In this document: one piece after another, positions 24,290-35,263 of the stretch
Layout: every line of letters starts with the position of its first letter
Position numbering within the stretch: the stretch's first letter is position 1
Origin: Druceiella hillmani
Lineage: Eukaryota > Arthropoda > Insecta > Lepidoptera > Hepialidae
NCBI GenBank assembly: GCA_039881145.1
Contig: JAYKKI010000076.1
Location: 9,665,001 to 9,729,000 of the forward strand
Direction: 5' to 3'
DNA length: 64,000 nt
Made by a program: the position numbers and the translations under genes
The notes under the pieces: model-generated
What the model saw: the letters and a program-made list of their open reading frames with translations, nothing else
What the model was told of the DNA's origin: nothing
The model's database searches: none

Positions 24290-26368
24290 TATAAATAATT
24301 AATGGAAACCTTGATACGCAAATCAGACCGGATTTCTATTTTACGTTACGATTTATTAGTTGTAAGTATGTACATATTTTATTTATATGATACTTTATAT
24401 GACACATATAATAAATTAATAATTCGTAATGAAACACCAATTAATTAAGATTAAACGTGAAATTAACTAATTATAAAACGCGACCATTGTGGAAACCGTT
24501 GGAGTGTCGCATGAAAAATACTGCCACCTTGTATATCTTCTGTCGGGCTTCATTTATGTAATTATGAAATGTTAGATCACTGTCCATGATCACATGGACT
24601 TTCCACACGAATAACCTTTTTTTTAACCCTTATTTAACTGATATTTCTCTATCACGGACACATGTAGGCTAGAATATATAAATCATTACACATATCCTCC
24701 CATTAAATTTTAGCTTATCGCTCAGACGCCAGAAATACTGAATCGATATCACCATTATAGCCAGCTTATAATCAAATTGTTTTTCTAATCCCGAGAATAG
24801 TTATAAATCGCAGGTAAACTGAAGGAAATGGGCATTGCGGACAAGTTAGTGCAAAATTAATCATAATAAGAAAAAAAGAAGAATTTTGGTTCACTCCAGA
24901 TTTAATAATGTAAGACGGTGACTTAAAATTTGGAAAGTGTGAGGTATACCACGCTCCGATAATTTGACTAAGAGAAAATAATTGTCGACTAGGTCAAATA
25001 TTTTCTAAAATCAAAATAAGCCACATCAACTGCCGTCCATCATTTAGCTCCCTAGCGACATGATCCACAAAATTAGTGAAATTAATGACTTTAGGGCAAA
25101 AAACATGCTATATATGCGTCAGACGGCACCAAACTTGGGCATAGATGTGGGGATATAAAACAATTTCAGATACTTTAACAAATATAAATTCCTATTTTAC
25201 TATAGGCCTGTAATTTTTATATTAAGCAGATTTAAAAACATGGGTTACCCGGGAAATATTTTACATGTATGGATAAATTTCGAAAAAATAGGAAAATATT
25301 ATAGCTATCAGTAACGGATATCGATTGACTGAAGCTGCTTACATTGAAGCTCGACTTCAGAATAGCTTAATTCATGATATGCAACAGGGATGTACCGACC
25401 ACATTCCTACTGCATAGTCGAGTATCAGTTCATTACTCAGAAACGCTGATTTAAAATATTCAGTGAAAGCGTTGCCATGTCTCACCCGAGTACGTAATCC
25501 GATCGTTCATCATAGCCACAGAAAGGTCTAAGCATTTGTATTTTATGGCATACGTAAAATACAACTACTTAGATTTACGTAAAATACAAATGGGATTTAC
25601 GTAAAGTAGAAATGTTTATTTTCGAGTCAGACTTAATATTGGCTTCCATATTTCGTACATATGCGTTAGGCAGGGCTTTCATTTCACGTTCAACCTACGT
25701 GAGACAAAAAATATAAATTTCAAGATTGTGACTTGAACCAAAATTTCATAAAGTTTATGATAACGAAATTTGATACAAATATCTCAAATTAGCTCACCAT
25801 TACTCCAAGTTGCACATTAATACCGTTAGTTTAAAGTAATCAGCTTTTTAGTGGGAACATAGTCTATAATTCTATAAAAATTACCCTATAATAAAGCATT
25901 CAGTTTTTAATGTAATTTTAAAAAATTCCACTCACTACTGGTAGTCGTTTAATGCTTTGGGTCTTCTCATAGTATGATGAATTTATGAACAAATGGAAAG
26001 GAGAGTAATATTGATCCGGAAGAACCATATCCTCTGATATCGAGAGCGCTCTAGCATCATTTAATGTGCATAGTAACAAAACCATAGTACCAAAATCACC
26101 CCATTTTGTGTTCGCAGATAACAATAATACATGAATTACTTAAAATAATTTACGTCTGATTGAGATGCAATATACAAATTAAAATAGTCAATGACTATAA
26201 ATTTTTACATTTAGAAGAAAAACAGACATTTTCAATCTAATTAAGATCGACATATAATGTGACTCAAGAACGCTAATTGAAATTAATATAACGCAAATAA
26301 TAACACTAAATAAACACAGGGACATACTCATAGATACAAACACGAATTCACCATAACTCCTTCACAGC

Positions 26369-26788
26369 GTGTCCTTGTGTGGCGATCAACACGCCGTTCG
26401 CCCCCAAAAATTCACAAATGAACAATTCTGCAAGAAATATATATCAACTAATCAGACTATGTTTCAGTTAACGCAAAAAAATGAATTTGTGGCCCTTTCA
26501 GAACTAAAATTCATTTTCGACGACAATCCTCTAATATTTTACTTGAGAATGTCAAGTAATATTACAGTCAACGTGAAGTCTACCAAGTTTTTTACAATCG
26601 CATTTTTAGGACTTACGTCTGGCTTAAATAACCCGTCATATGCCGACTCGTACACAGCGACCCCGAAGAATACGTACCTGAATTTTGAGTTTATTTTTTT
26701 GCCTGTGCAAATTTCTTCTGGACATATTGCTTTAATTTACTCTAAAACTGCTTGCACTATGGTATTTGGATGGAAACCTTACACGTAA
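26369..26788 (+). CDS. Hypothetical 139-codon frame in copy A
   Basis: The frame is open from a GTG at 26369 to a stop at 26788. In copy B the equivalent first codon is an ATG (34009), so the ancestor probably had ATG. I do not recognise the protein; it contains no obvious motif or membrane segment. In copy B it is broken by frameshift after about 46 codons. Both copies lie upstream of the Harbinger transposase remnant, so this could be part of the transposon or simply an open stretch in non-coding DNA. Confidence 0.25.
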   Translation: MSLCGDQHAVRPQKFTNEQFCKKYISTNQTMFQLTQKNEFVALSELKFIFDDNPLIFYLRMSSNITVNVKSTKFFTIAFLGLTSGLNNPSYADSYTATPKNTYLNFEFIFLPVQISSGHIALIYSKTACTMVFGWKPYT

Positions 26789-27411
26789 AACATTTTTATC
26801 TAGATTCCATCCTAAATACGTAGATAATTTTAGAGGTTCCACGTAGTATAGTCACGGGACTGCGATTACGTCGGCGGCAGACATTAGTTCAGTCCTGCTG
26901 GTTGTTAGAGGATAGAAGTGGTTTTATAGGTGGCGTTGTGATGCAAATATCGTCGCCGTTATGGCGAGTTACAGAAGCGGGAAGTACGCTACGTAGGAGC
27001 GGAACGTAGAATGACAGCAGCGGTGCAAAGAGCAAACAACGCAGGCTGTGCATTTAAAGCGCCTACATTAGTCGTTTGCGTGGAGCAGGCAGCTGGTGCG
27101 TCATCTTGTTCGTGTTACGCAAGCCATACCAAGCGATGGATTATTGCGTGGCGTTATGTTACTTGCTAATCATATATATGGCGAAATTAAATGTTCGAGT
27201 TGGTATATTATCCTGATGATTATGAAATTTTGTTTATAGATTATTGTCGATAAAATTATCACAGTGTGAGTATCAATTATATTTTCTAATCATCTTAAAT
27301 TTATACTGCGCAAAAGGCGCCATTATTTAATGATGTAAGGTTACTTTTAAACCCACTAGTATACTAGTCTTTGCTCATAGTTTTAAACCCTAAGGATTTT
27401 AACAATAAATA

Positions 27412-27643
27412 AGAGATTCAGAATATGCCTACCTCCTTACTTATTCATTCCAGTAATAAGAATAATCACTACAGCTCAAGAATCAAGGTATAATAGGGGC
27501 CACGTTGCTAGCAGAAATACAATAGAGCGTCGTTTTGGAATTCGCAAGCAGCGCTTTCGATGCTGTTAAAAGTATTAAATTGCAACTTAGATAATGCAAA
27601 GATGTACATAGTAGCACTAGCAGTGCTCCATAATATAACCAAA
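27412..27643 (+). pseudogene. PIF/Harbinger (HARBI1-type) transposase remnant, copy A
   Basis: Three frame-shifted pieces give the C-terminal catalytic part of a Harbinger DDE transposase in the right order. The first, around 27415, is a DSEYA piece matching GDSGYP/A, which holds the second catalytic Asp. Next, around 27465-27570, comes RYNRGHVASRNTIERRFG, matching RYNRAHxxTRNxIERxFG with the catalytic Glu. The third, around 27563-27640, ends VALAVLHNI, the conserved family ending. At least two frameshifts are needed, so it is inactive. Upstream parts are too degraded to call. The Myb/SANT remnants on the opposite strand would be the usual accessory gene of the same element. Confidence 0.75.
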
Positions 27644-28975
27644 CCCTCAAGACTCCATACTAGCGAACAGATTTAATTGCCTGCACTATTGCATACATAC
27701 TCGCCTATTCGTATCCCTATGTGTGTGTGTGTGTAAATTAATGTAGGGCTGTCAGCAGCGTGCAGATAAAAAATATTTACTAATACTACATATCGGTCTC
27801 GATCGTTGCGGTCAATCAAGCCGATCAAGCGAGTTGACGCTATGCGTCAGCGACATAGGTTTTTCTCTTTCTAACCAATAGTGTCGATCGAATGACTGTC
27901 TCGATAGCATGCTGGCGTAGTAGCTTTATACTGGCGCACGCAACTTTATTATTATCTAATTGAAAAAATGTAATTATATGGATAAATATTTTACACTATA
28001 CATTTGATTGTTTGAAAGTGATTTGATAATAATAATATTAAGATAGCATTAGAAAAAAATGTACTTAGCATGGATCTTAAAACGAAATAAAATCTTAAAT
28101 AAAAATAAATTTTGTTTATATATAAATGTAATACACTGAAATATTGTCTCGTTGTATTTTTGACTTGATTAGATTTGCTTCATGTGAAAGATCTCTTAAT
28201 AAACTATATAACATGCCTACAGCCGACACTACAAGAATACGTTCAAACAAAACAATAACTTTTAAGAACAGTTTGAAAATTAAAACTGCTCAGTGACATG
28301 TTAGTTAATGTAAAATTATATTAACTAAGTAAAGTGGTGACACAAAATAAAATTATTTACAACAAACAAATAAATGGAGACAAAACAATCTCCTGCCCCT
28401 AGTGACTTTATTCTTTTTAAGCACTTGTACACAGTGCAATAATGGACTGTTATATTGAATTATTATAAGTAGTTAATTATAAAATTAAAAATTAATTTTT
28501 AAAAAGTTAATTACTATAAATATTTAAATATAAGAGTAACCTTGAATTACACAAATTAAACTCAACCAAACATCGCACAATTGAACAAACCACAAGCGCA
28601 CGCAACAAGCGGCAACATAGGAACGCGTACACATGATCGTACCCATTATTTGAGGGTGACGTTAAATTGGCGGGGGGAGATGAATGTCGCTTCTTTATGT
28701 AGTAATAGTTAATATTCTTTGATATAGCATTCAATATAACACGATCGCTACAAACGCGGACTAGCGTCATAGAGCCAAGTAGTTCAGAAGATATTTCAAT
28801 GATATGTAATAGAAGTGAAACATTACATTATAATAAACAGAGAGGAAATACAACAAGAGCAGCGTTTATAATGGAATACTTTTACGTATACCTATGTCAT
28901 TCAAGCAAAAGAAACCCGAACTAATTTTAAAAACTAAAAATAAATAATTAAATAATTACATTTAAAATTTTTTCT

Positions 28976-28988
28976 AATTTCTTTTTAC
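28976..28988. repeat. LINE target site duplication, left
   Basis: AATTTCTTTTTAC, identical to 31309-31321 and to the single copy at the empty site 36189-36201. Confidence 0.95.
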
Positions 28989-31169
28989 CTACCTACCTAT
29001 TGGCCGACAGATCCACGAAAAATACCCGATCTGCTGGATTTTTTCATATCTAGAAACATTGCAATAAATAACACTAAAACAGAACCTGACTTTGACCTTA
29101 TCTCAGACCACTCTGCTATTGTTCTAAGGGTATATAGTAAGATATTACTAACAGAAGTACCACTTAAAATCTACAATAAGAATACTAACTGGAAAAAATA
29201 TCAGGATATCATCACAACGGAAATACAGCTCAGGATCTCACTGAAAACGCCTGACCAAATAGAACGGGCTATAGAAGGACTAAACAAACTGATTCATGAC
29301 GCTGCAAACAGGGCTACATCCCATCACAAAACGGGAACTGCTATAGAGCATGTGTACCCTGAATTCATCAAGGATTGTATAAACGAAAGACGTAGACTCC
29401 GCAGAGTATGGCAAAACACTCACTATCCTAGAGACAAGACTGCCTTAAATAAAGCCACACAACATCTTAAAACTCTAATCAAAGAATTGGCAAATGAGAA
29501 TCTACAATCATATCTCACAAAACTGACACATACTAGTGACACAAACTACTCGTTATGGAAAGCTACCAAAAACCTAAAGCGTCCCAAACAACAAGTCACA
29601 CCGCTAAGAACAAAAACGGGATCCTGGGCTCGCTCTGATAGTGAAAAAGCTAACAGATATGCTGATCACCTACATGAAGTTTTTGAACCGTTTCCCAGCA
29701 GTAATCAATATCTGGACAATGAAATAGAGGAGTACTTAAAGACACCTATTCAAATGTGCTTACCACTTAAGCATGTGACACCAAATGAACTGAGGCGGGA
29801 AATCCTAAAACTCCAGGAAGGCAAATGCCCTGGCTATGACCTTATCGACGCGACACTTTTGAAACACCTCCCAAAAAAAGGAATACTGTTCATACTCGCT
29901 ATTTTCAACGCATGTTTAAGACAGTCCTACTACCCAAGCCAGTGGAAAATAGCACAGGTAATAATGATACTGAAACCAGGTAAACCTGCTCAAGAAGTGT
30001 CATCTTATAGACCTATCAGTCTCCTTCCGGTAATTGGAAAATTACTGGAAACGATAATACTTAACAGAATGAGGGAACACTTAGCAAATATAATACCAAC
30101 ACATCAGTTTGGATTTAGAGAGGGCCACGGAACTATCGAGCAAGTGCATAGGCTGGTTGATGTCATAAGTAGAGCATTGGAAAATAAACAATATTGCTCC
30201 GCAGTCTTCTTAGACATTAGCCAAGCATTTGATAAGGTATGGCATACTGGGCTTCTCTTTAAAATTAAAAAAATGTTACCGCACTCCTTTTTTCCGTTGA
30301 TTAAATCGTATCTTGGAAAAAGATGCTACGAAGTGAAATATAACTCCGAAACATCAGAAATGCACCCAATTAAGTCAGGAGTTCCACAGGGTAGTATACT
30401 GGGACCAGTACTCTATTTGATATTTACAGCAGATCTACCTACTTATGCCAACACTACCACAGCGACATACGCAGATGATACCGCACTTCTTTCGTCACAT
30501 GATAATCCCGATTTCGCATCTGAAAGCCTCCAATCCCATATCTCTCTCATCCAAGCATGGTGCCAGCAGTGGCGTATTAAAGTCAACACAGATAAGTCAG
30601 CCCAAGTAACTTTCACACTTAGAAGAAAAACCTGCCCACCTGTAAAACTTTTTGATACAGCGATCCCACAATCAGATGACGCCAAATACTTGGGTATGCA
30701 CCTCGACCGTCGACTCACTTGGCGTAAACATATATGGACTAAAAGGAAGCAACTAGACAGCAAACTCCGCAGCATGTACTGGCTAATCGGCCGTAAATCA
30801 CAATTGACAGATTCCAGTAAAATGGCTATCTATAAAACGATACTGAAGCCCATATGGACTTACGGCATTCAGCTTTGGGGCACAGCCAGCCATAGTAACA
30901 TCGAAATACTTGAAAGGTTCCAAAGTAAAACAATGAGAGCCATGTTTAATATACCATCCCACATAAGCAACAAATATGTGAACCTAGATTTAAATCTGAG
31001 AACTGTGAAGGACGAAATTGAAATAAACAGCAAGAAATATCAACTCAGACTGGACCAACATATGAACGAACTAGCTGCTGAACTTCAAGGAGAGGGCAGT
31101 CTAAGATTCTCCCGCCTTAAGAGGAATAGCGTATCTGAACTTGCGACAAGATTCGCGGACAAAATATGA
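28989..31169 (+). CDS. LINE ORF2 (partial): endonuclease end plus reverse transcriptase
   Basis: The frame is open for 726 codons with no stop from the truncation point to TGA at 31169. It starts inside ORF2, so there is no true start codon. Residues 1-50 are the end of an apurinic-like endonuclease, with PTYWPTDP and the SDHSAIVL motif. The reverse transcriptase core follows: SSYRPISLLPVIGKLLE (about 30000), FGFREGHGT, VFLDISQAFDKVWH with the first catalytic Asp (about 30210), SGVPQGSILGPVLY (about 30380) and YADDTALLS with the catalytic Asp pair (about 30465). The C-terminal part has YGIQLWG and related jockey-clade residues. This enzyme copies LINE RNA into DNA at a nicked target. This copy cannot transpose alone because its 5' part is absent. 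Confidence 0.95.
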   Translation, partial: LPTYWPTDPRKIPDLLDFFISRNIAINNTKTEPDFDLISDHSAIVLRVYSKILLTEVPLKIYNKNTNWKKYQDIITTEIQLRISLKTPDQIERAIEGLNKLIHDAANRATSHHKTGTAIEHVYPEFIKDCINERRRLRRVWQNTHYPRDKTALNKATQHLKTLIKELANENLQSYLTKLTHTSDTNYSLWKATKNLKRPKQQVTPLRTKTGSWARSDSEKANRYADHLHEVFEPFPSSNQYLDNEIEEYLKTPIQMCLPLKHVTPNELRREILKLQEGKCPGYDLIDATLLKHLPKKGILFILAIFNACLRQSYYPSQWKIAQVIMILKPGKPAQEVSSYRPISLLPVIGKLLETIILNRMREHLANIIPTHQFGFREGHGTIEQVHRLVDVISRALENKQYCSAVFLDISQAFDKVWHTGLLFKIKKMLPHSFFPLIKSYLGKRCYEVKYNSETSEMHPIKSGVPQGSILGPVLYLIFTADLPTYANTTTATYADDTALLSSHDNPDFASESLQSHISLIQAWCQQWRIKVNTDKSAQVTFTLRRKTCPPVKLFDTAIPQSDDAKYLGMHLDRRLTWRKHIWTKRKQLDSKLRSMYWLIGRKSQLTDSSKMAIYKTILKPIWTYGIQLWGTASHSNIEILERFQSKTMRAMFNIPSHISNKYVNLDLNLRTVKDEIEINSKKYQLRLDQHMNELAAELQGEGSLRFSRLKRNSVSELATRFADKI

Positions 31170-31276
31170 GGATTGCACCGTTGGGTGCATGTCTTTGCTA
31201 AGAATAATTTAGCTGATGAAAATCTGACAACACATTAGATTATTGTTTGAAACAAACAGATCGCTAAGTAGCAGGA

Positions 31277-31308
<32 letters not shown>
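28989..31308 (+). mobile_element. 5'-truncated jockey-type LINE insertion
   Basis: A non-LTR retrotransposon flanked by perfect 13-bp duplications and ending in a pure run of about 30 A (31280-31308). The 5' end is truncated inside the endonuclease domain, so ORF1 and most of the endonuclease are missing. The coding part is uninterrupted and the A tail is pure, which points to a recent insertion. It lies in the C-terminal tail of the Myb/SANT-like remnant of copy A, in opposite orientation. Confidence 0.95.
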
Positions 31309-31315
<7 letters not shown>

Positions 31316-31321
31316 TTTTAC
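31309..31321. repeat. LINE target site duplication, right
   Basis: AATTTCTTTTTAC immediately after the poly(A) tail; exact match to 28976-28988. Confidence 0.95.
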
Positions 31322-31505
31322 ATAAATTTAAATATTTCATTTTCGATTCGTATACTTTCCGCATCATGTCCATTACCTCTTCCATACTCTCCATACGTTT
31401 CTTATGCTCCTTTAGTTGGAGCTCTTTAATAAATTCTTCGGCTTCATTAGTCATCGCCAACATCGCAGATTTATATGAAGAATCTGGTATATCCCCAGTA
31501 TATAC
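31322..31505 (-). pseudogene. Myb/SANT-like protein, C-terminal exon remnant, copy A
   Basis: On the minus strand a splice-acceptor-like TTTATAG (31506-31512) precedes an open frame. It reads VYTGDIPDSS and then a charged, helical, coiled-coil-like tail (AEEFIKELQLKEHKKRMESM and on). Such a tail is typical of the Myb/SANT-like accessory proteins of PIF/Harbinger transposons. The LINE is inserted near the C terminus of this frame. In copy B the same stretch carries two stops. Confidence 0.5.
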
Positions 31506-31992
31506 CTATAAAATGCAGAAAAAGTAATATATAAAAGTGTGCTTGTTCGGTGAGTAGGAGTGAATTGCTAGATTATTTATAAAAAGAAATGCCAGTTCAC
31601 TTTTGATTGTTCTGTTTTATTTCGTTTTACTACACGTAGACAACTTTTCAGGACTATTGCAAATCTGCAAATGAGTAAATTTATTACACAGGCATTTTAA
31701 CAATGGTTTTCAATGTATTGGGATTTCTTAACAATTTTTCCAGATACAATATTAACTAATCTTTTCTTGTCCTTACAGATGCAGAGATCAGTACAGAAAT
31801 ATTGTAACATTTTATGATGTATTAAATTAAATAATAATTAATAGGAACTTTCTTCTTTCAATTTGTACTAACTCTGATTCGATCATTTTTCCATTACCTA
31901 TATTCCTAACGTCAGTGATCCTTTGACTAATTGCAGACTTTACTTGCATTACCCTAGTACTACTTTATTATTTGTAGACTTTGCATCCATAC

Positions 31993-32105
31993 CTTTCTTT
32001 CTGATGTTTCCAGTTTGTCATTTCTTCTATGGAATCAGTCTGCTGTGTGGACGTTGACAAGAAGTGTACGTCTTGCGTGAATGTTGATGGCAGGTCAATA
32101 ATGAA
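31993..32105 (-). pseudogene. Myb/SANT-like protein, middle exon-like segment, copy A
   Basis: A minus-strand acceptor TTTTCTCAG (32106-32114) opens a single 37-codon frame starting FIIDLPSTFTQDVHF. It ends at a donor AAG/GTATGG (31991-31992). The exon phase does not match the following remnant, so the reading frame is already disturbed or my boundaries are off. The linker-like composition fits the region between the DNA-binding domain and the C-terminal coil. Confidence 0.4.
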
Positions 32106-32135
32106 CTGAGAAAATCCTAGCACAAAAATATACGG

Positions 32136-32273
32136 TTAGGCTTCTCCGCTTATTTTTAATGCATCTTTTTTGTGACGAGATAAATTTGCTTTAGCGGACA
32201 TTCGCATCTGTTTCCATTGAATTTGCGACTACTGTAGATCTCTCTCATTTTTAAACTCATTGAACTCGTACAT
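32136..32273 (-). pseudogene. Myb/SANT-like DNA-binding domain remnant, copy A
   Basis: The translation contains IQWKQMRMSAKANLSRHKKD, matching the third-helix region of Myb/SANT-like domains (the family pattern is L..KW..L...AK..). An ISGE piece stands where the family has a GGG motif. A TAG at 32229-32231 interrupts the frame in this copy, while copy B has CAG (Gln) there. Helices 1-2 upstream are not recognisable. Confidence 0.55.
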
Positions 32274-33625
32274 TTAAATTATCACTCATACATTCAAATT
32301 ATATAAAGTCAAAAGAATCTCGATATATATGTGTGTTACTTCATTATGTTCAAAATATAAAAAGTATTTAAATGAAATTCAGTGATCAATACCTTGGAGT
32401 TCATGGGGGTGTCTAAGGTAGACGTAATTTAAGTGTCAAGAAAGGGCTAAGAAAAACTCAACAAAAAACTCATACCAAAACTAATTACCACTAACATAAG
32501 TTCATCGATCAAAATTTCTGATTTCAGTTAAATTAATGGCTATAATTTGTGTGTAATTTAAATAACACAAAGAACATTTACATAAAACATCCCCTATTTT
32601 ATTGCAAAATATTGACACTGATCAATATAATAATAATGACAACATTTGTAATCATAAATATTATTATCGTGTACATATATTGCATTTCGGAACCTGGCTG
32701 AAATATCCAAAACTACTTTAAACCAGAACCTAGAAAAGGTTCAGAAATAAACAATGACTCCTCGAATGATACCTCGATTTAGCATAATAACGTAAGTTTT
32801 ATAAAATCCTATTATATATCAAGTTCTTTACTAACGTAAGTTTTATAAAATCCTATATATCCACCCAAAGTTTAAAATTTTTGTGTCGCATGACAAATAC
32901 TGCTACCTTGTATATCTTCTGTCGGGCTTCATTCATGTAATTATGAAATGTTAGATCACTGTCCTTGATCACATCGACTTCTCACACGAATAACATCTTT
33001 TTTAACCTTTATTTAACTGATAATTCTCTATCAAGGACACACGTAGGCTAGAATATATAAATCATTACACATATCCTCCCATTAAATTTTAGCTTATCGC
33101 TCAGATGCCAGAAATACTAAATCGATATCACCATTATAGCCAGCTTATAATCGAATTGTTTTTCTAATCCCGAGAATAGTTATAAATCGCAGGTAAACTG
33201 AAGGAAATGAGCATTGCGGACAAGTTAGTGCAAAATTAATCATAATAAGAAAAAAAGAAAAATTTTGGTTCACTCCAGATTTAATAATATATGACGGTGA
33301 CTTAAAATTTGGAAAGTGGGAGGTATACCACGCTCCGATAATTTGACTAAGAGAATATCATTGTCGACTAGGCCAAATATTTTCTTAAAATCAAAATAAG
33401 CCATATCAACTGCCGTCCATCATTTAGCTCCATAGCGACATGATTCACAAAATTAGTGAGATTAATGACTTTAGATCGTTTAGGGCAAAATCATGCTAGA
33501 TATGCATCAGTTGGCACCAAACTTGGGCATAGATGCGGCGATATAAAACGATTTCATATAATAATTCAGAGAATAGACAAATATAAATTCCTATTTTACT
33601 ATAGGCCTATAATTTTTATATTAAG

Positions 33626-33649
33626 CAGATTTAAATGTCTTTAAATCTG
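33626..33649. repeat. 10-bp fold-back present only in copy B
   Basis: CAGATTTAAA, spacer TGTC, TTTAAATCTG. Copy A reads straight through this position (near 25228) without the inverted half or the following duplicated TTTTTAAATC pieces. Confidence 0.8.
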
Positions 33650-34008
33650 TTACCAAAATGTTTTTAAATCTGTTTTTAAATCGGGTTACCCGGGAAATAT
33701 TTTACATGTATGGATAAATTTCAAAAAATAGTACCAAAATCACATTTGTGTTCGCAGATAACAATATGACATGAATTACTTAAAATAATTTACGTCTGAT
33801 TGAGATGCAATATACAAATTAAAATAGTCAATGACTATAAATTTTTACATTTAGAAGAAAAACAGACATTTTCAATCTAATTAAGATCGACATATAACGT
33901 GACTCAAGAACGCTAGGTGAAATGAATATAACACAAACAATAACACTAAATGAACACAGGAACATACTCATAGATACAAACACGAATACACCATACCTCC
34001 TTCACAGC

Positions 34009-34146
34009 ATGTCCCTGTGCGGCAATCAACACGCCGTTCGCCCCCAAAAATTCACAAATGAACAATTCTGCAACAAGTATATATCAACTAATCAGGCTAT
34101 GTTTCAGTTAACGCAAAAAATGAATTTTTGTCTCTTTCAGAACTAA
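34009..34146 (+). pseudogene. Copy B counterpart of the 26369 frame
   Basis: It starts with ATG (MSLCGNQHAVRP) and matches copy A for about 40 residues. A one-base difference then shifts the frame to an early stop. Further downstream the copy B sequence carries additional indels. Confidence 0.4.
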
Positions 34147-35031
34147 AATTCATTTTCGAGGACAATCCTCTAATATTTCATTTAAAAATGTCAAGTAATA
34201 TTACTATATTCTAACTATATTCTACCAAGTTTTTTACAATCGCATTTTTAGGACATACGTCTGGCTTAAATAACCCGTCGTCTGCATTTTGAGTTTATTT
34301 TTTTGCCTGTGCAAATTTCTTCTGGACATATTGCTTTAATTTACTCTAAAACTGCTTGCACTGTGGTATTTGGATGGAAACCTTAGAAGTAACACATTTT
34401 TAGATTCCATCCTAAATTTTATCCTAAATACGTAGATAATTTTAGAGGTTCCACCTAGTATAGCTACGGTACTGTGATTACGTCGGCGGCGGACATTAGT
34501 TCAGTCACAAGCCTGCTGGTTGTTAGAGGATAGAAGTGGTTTTATAGGTGACGTTGTGATGCAAATATCGTCGCCGTTATGGCTAGTCGCAGTAGCGGGA
34601 AGTACGCTACGTAGGAGCGGAACGTAGAATGACAGCAGCGGTGCAAAGAGCAAACAACGCAGGCTGTGCATTTAAAGCGCCTACATTAGTCGTTTGTGTG
34701 GAGCAGGCAGCTGGTGCGTCATCTTGTTCGTGTTACGCAAGCCATACCAAGCGATGGATTATTGCGTGGCATTATGTTACTTGCTAATCATATATGTGGC
34801 GAAATTAAATGTTCGAGTTGGTATATTAACCTGATGATTATGAAATTTTGTTTATAGATTATTGTCGATAAAATTATCACAGTGTGAGTATCAATTATAT
34901 TTTCTAATCATCTTAAATTTATACTGCGCAAAAGGCGCCATTATTTAATGATGTAAGGTTACTTTTAAACCCACTAGTATACTAGTCTTTGCTCATAGTT
35001 TTAAACCCTAAGGATTTTAACAATAAATAAG

Positions 35032-35263
35032 AGATTCAGAATATGCCTACCTCCTTACTTATTCATTCCAGTAATAAGAATAATCACTACAGCTCAAGAA
35101 TCAAGGTATAATAGGGGCCACGTTGCTAGCAGAAATACAATAGAGCGTCGTTTTGGAATTCGCAAGCAGCGCTTTCGATGCTGTTAAAAGTATTAAATTG
35201 CAACTTAGATAATGCAAAGATGTACATAGTAGCACTAGCAGTGCTCCATAATATAACCAAACC
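35032..35263 (+). pseudogene. PIF/Harbinger transposase remnant, copy B
   Basis: Identical by eye to copy A (27412-27643), with the same frameshifts. It has the DSEYA piece, the catalytic-Glu segment RYNRGHVASRNTIERRFG and the terminal VALAVLHNI. The shared frameshifts show that the gene was already dead before, or was homogenised after, the duplication. Confidence 0.75.

Larger units (their letters stand above)
24504..32882. repeat. Segmental tandem duplication, copy A
   Basis: Copy A runs from GTGTCGCATG at 24504 to AAAATTTT at about 32882, and copy B begins at the next base. Order is colinear with copy B throughout. Copy A additionally holds the LINE (28989-31308) and two segments absent from B (about 25290-26081 and 27930-28325). 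It contains a Harbinger transposase remnant (+) and Myb/SANT-like remnants (-). No terminal inverted repeats were seen at the unit ends. Confidence 0.9.

Noticed and set aside
28507..28770. 87-codon minus-strand frame in copy A, with a shorter match in copy B at 35795-35983
   Set aside because: It persists in both copies but has no recognisable motif, and most of its conservation is explained by the recent duplication.
30443..30775. 110-codon minus-strand frame inside the LINE
   Set aside because: Shadow of the reverse transcriptase frame.
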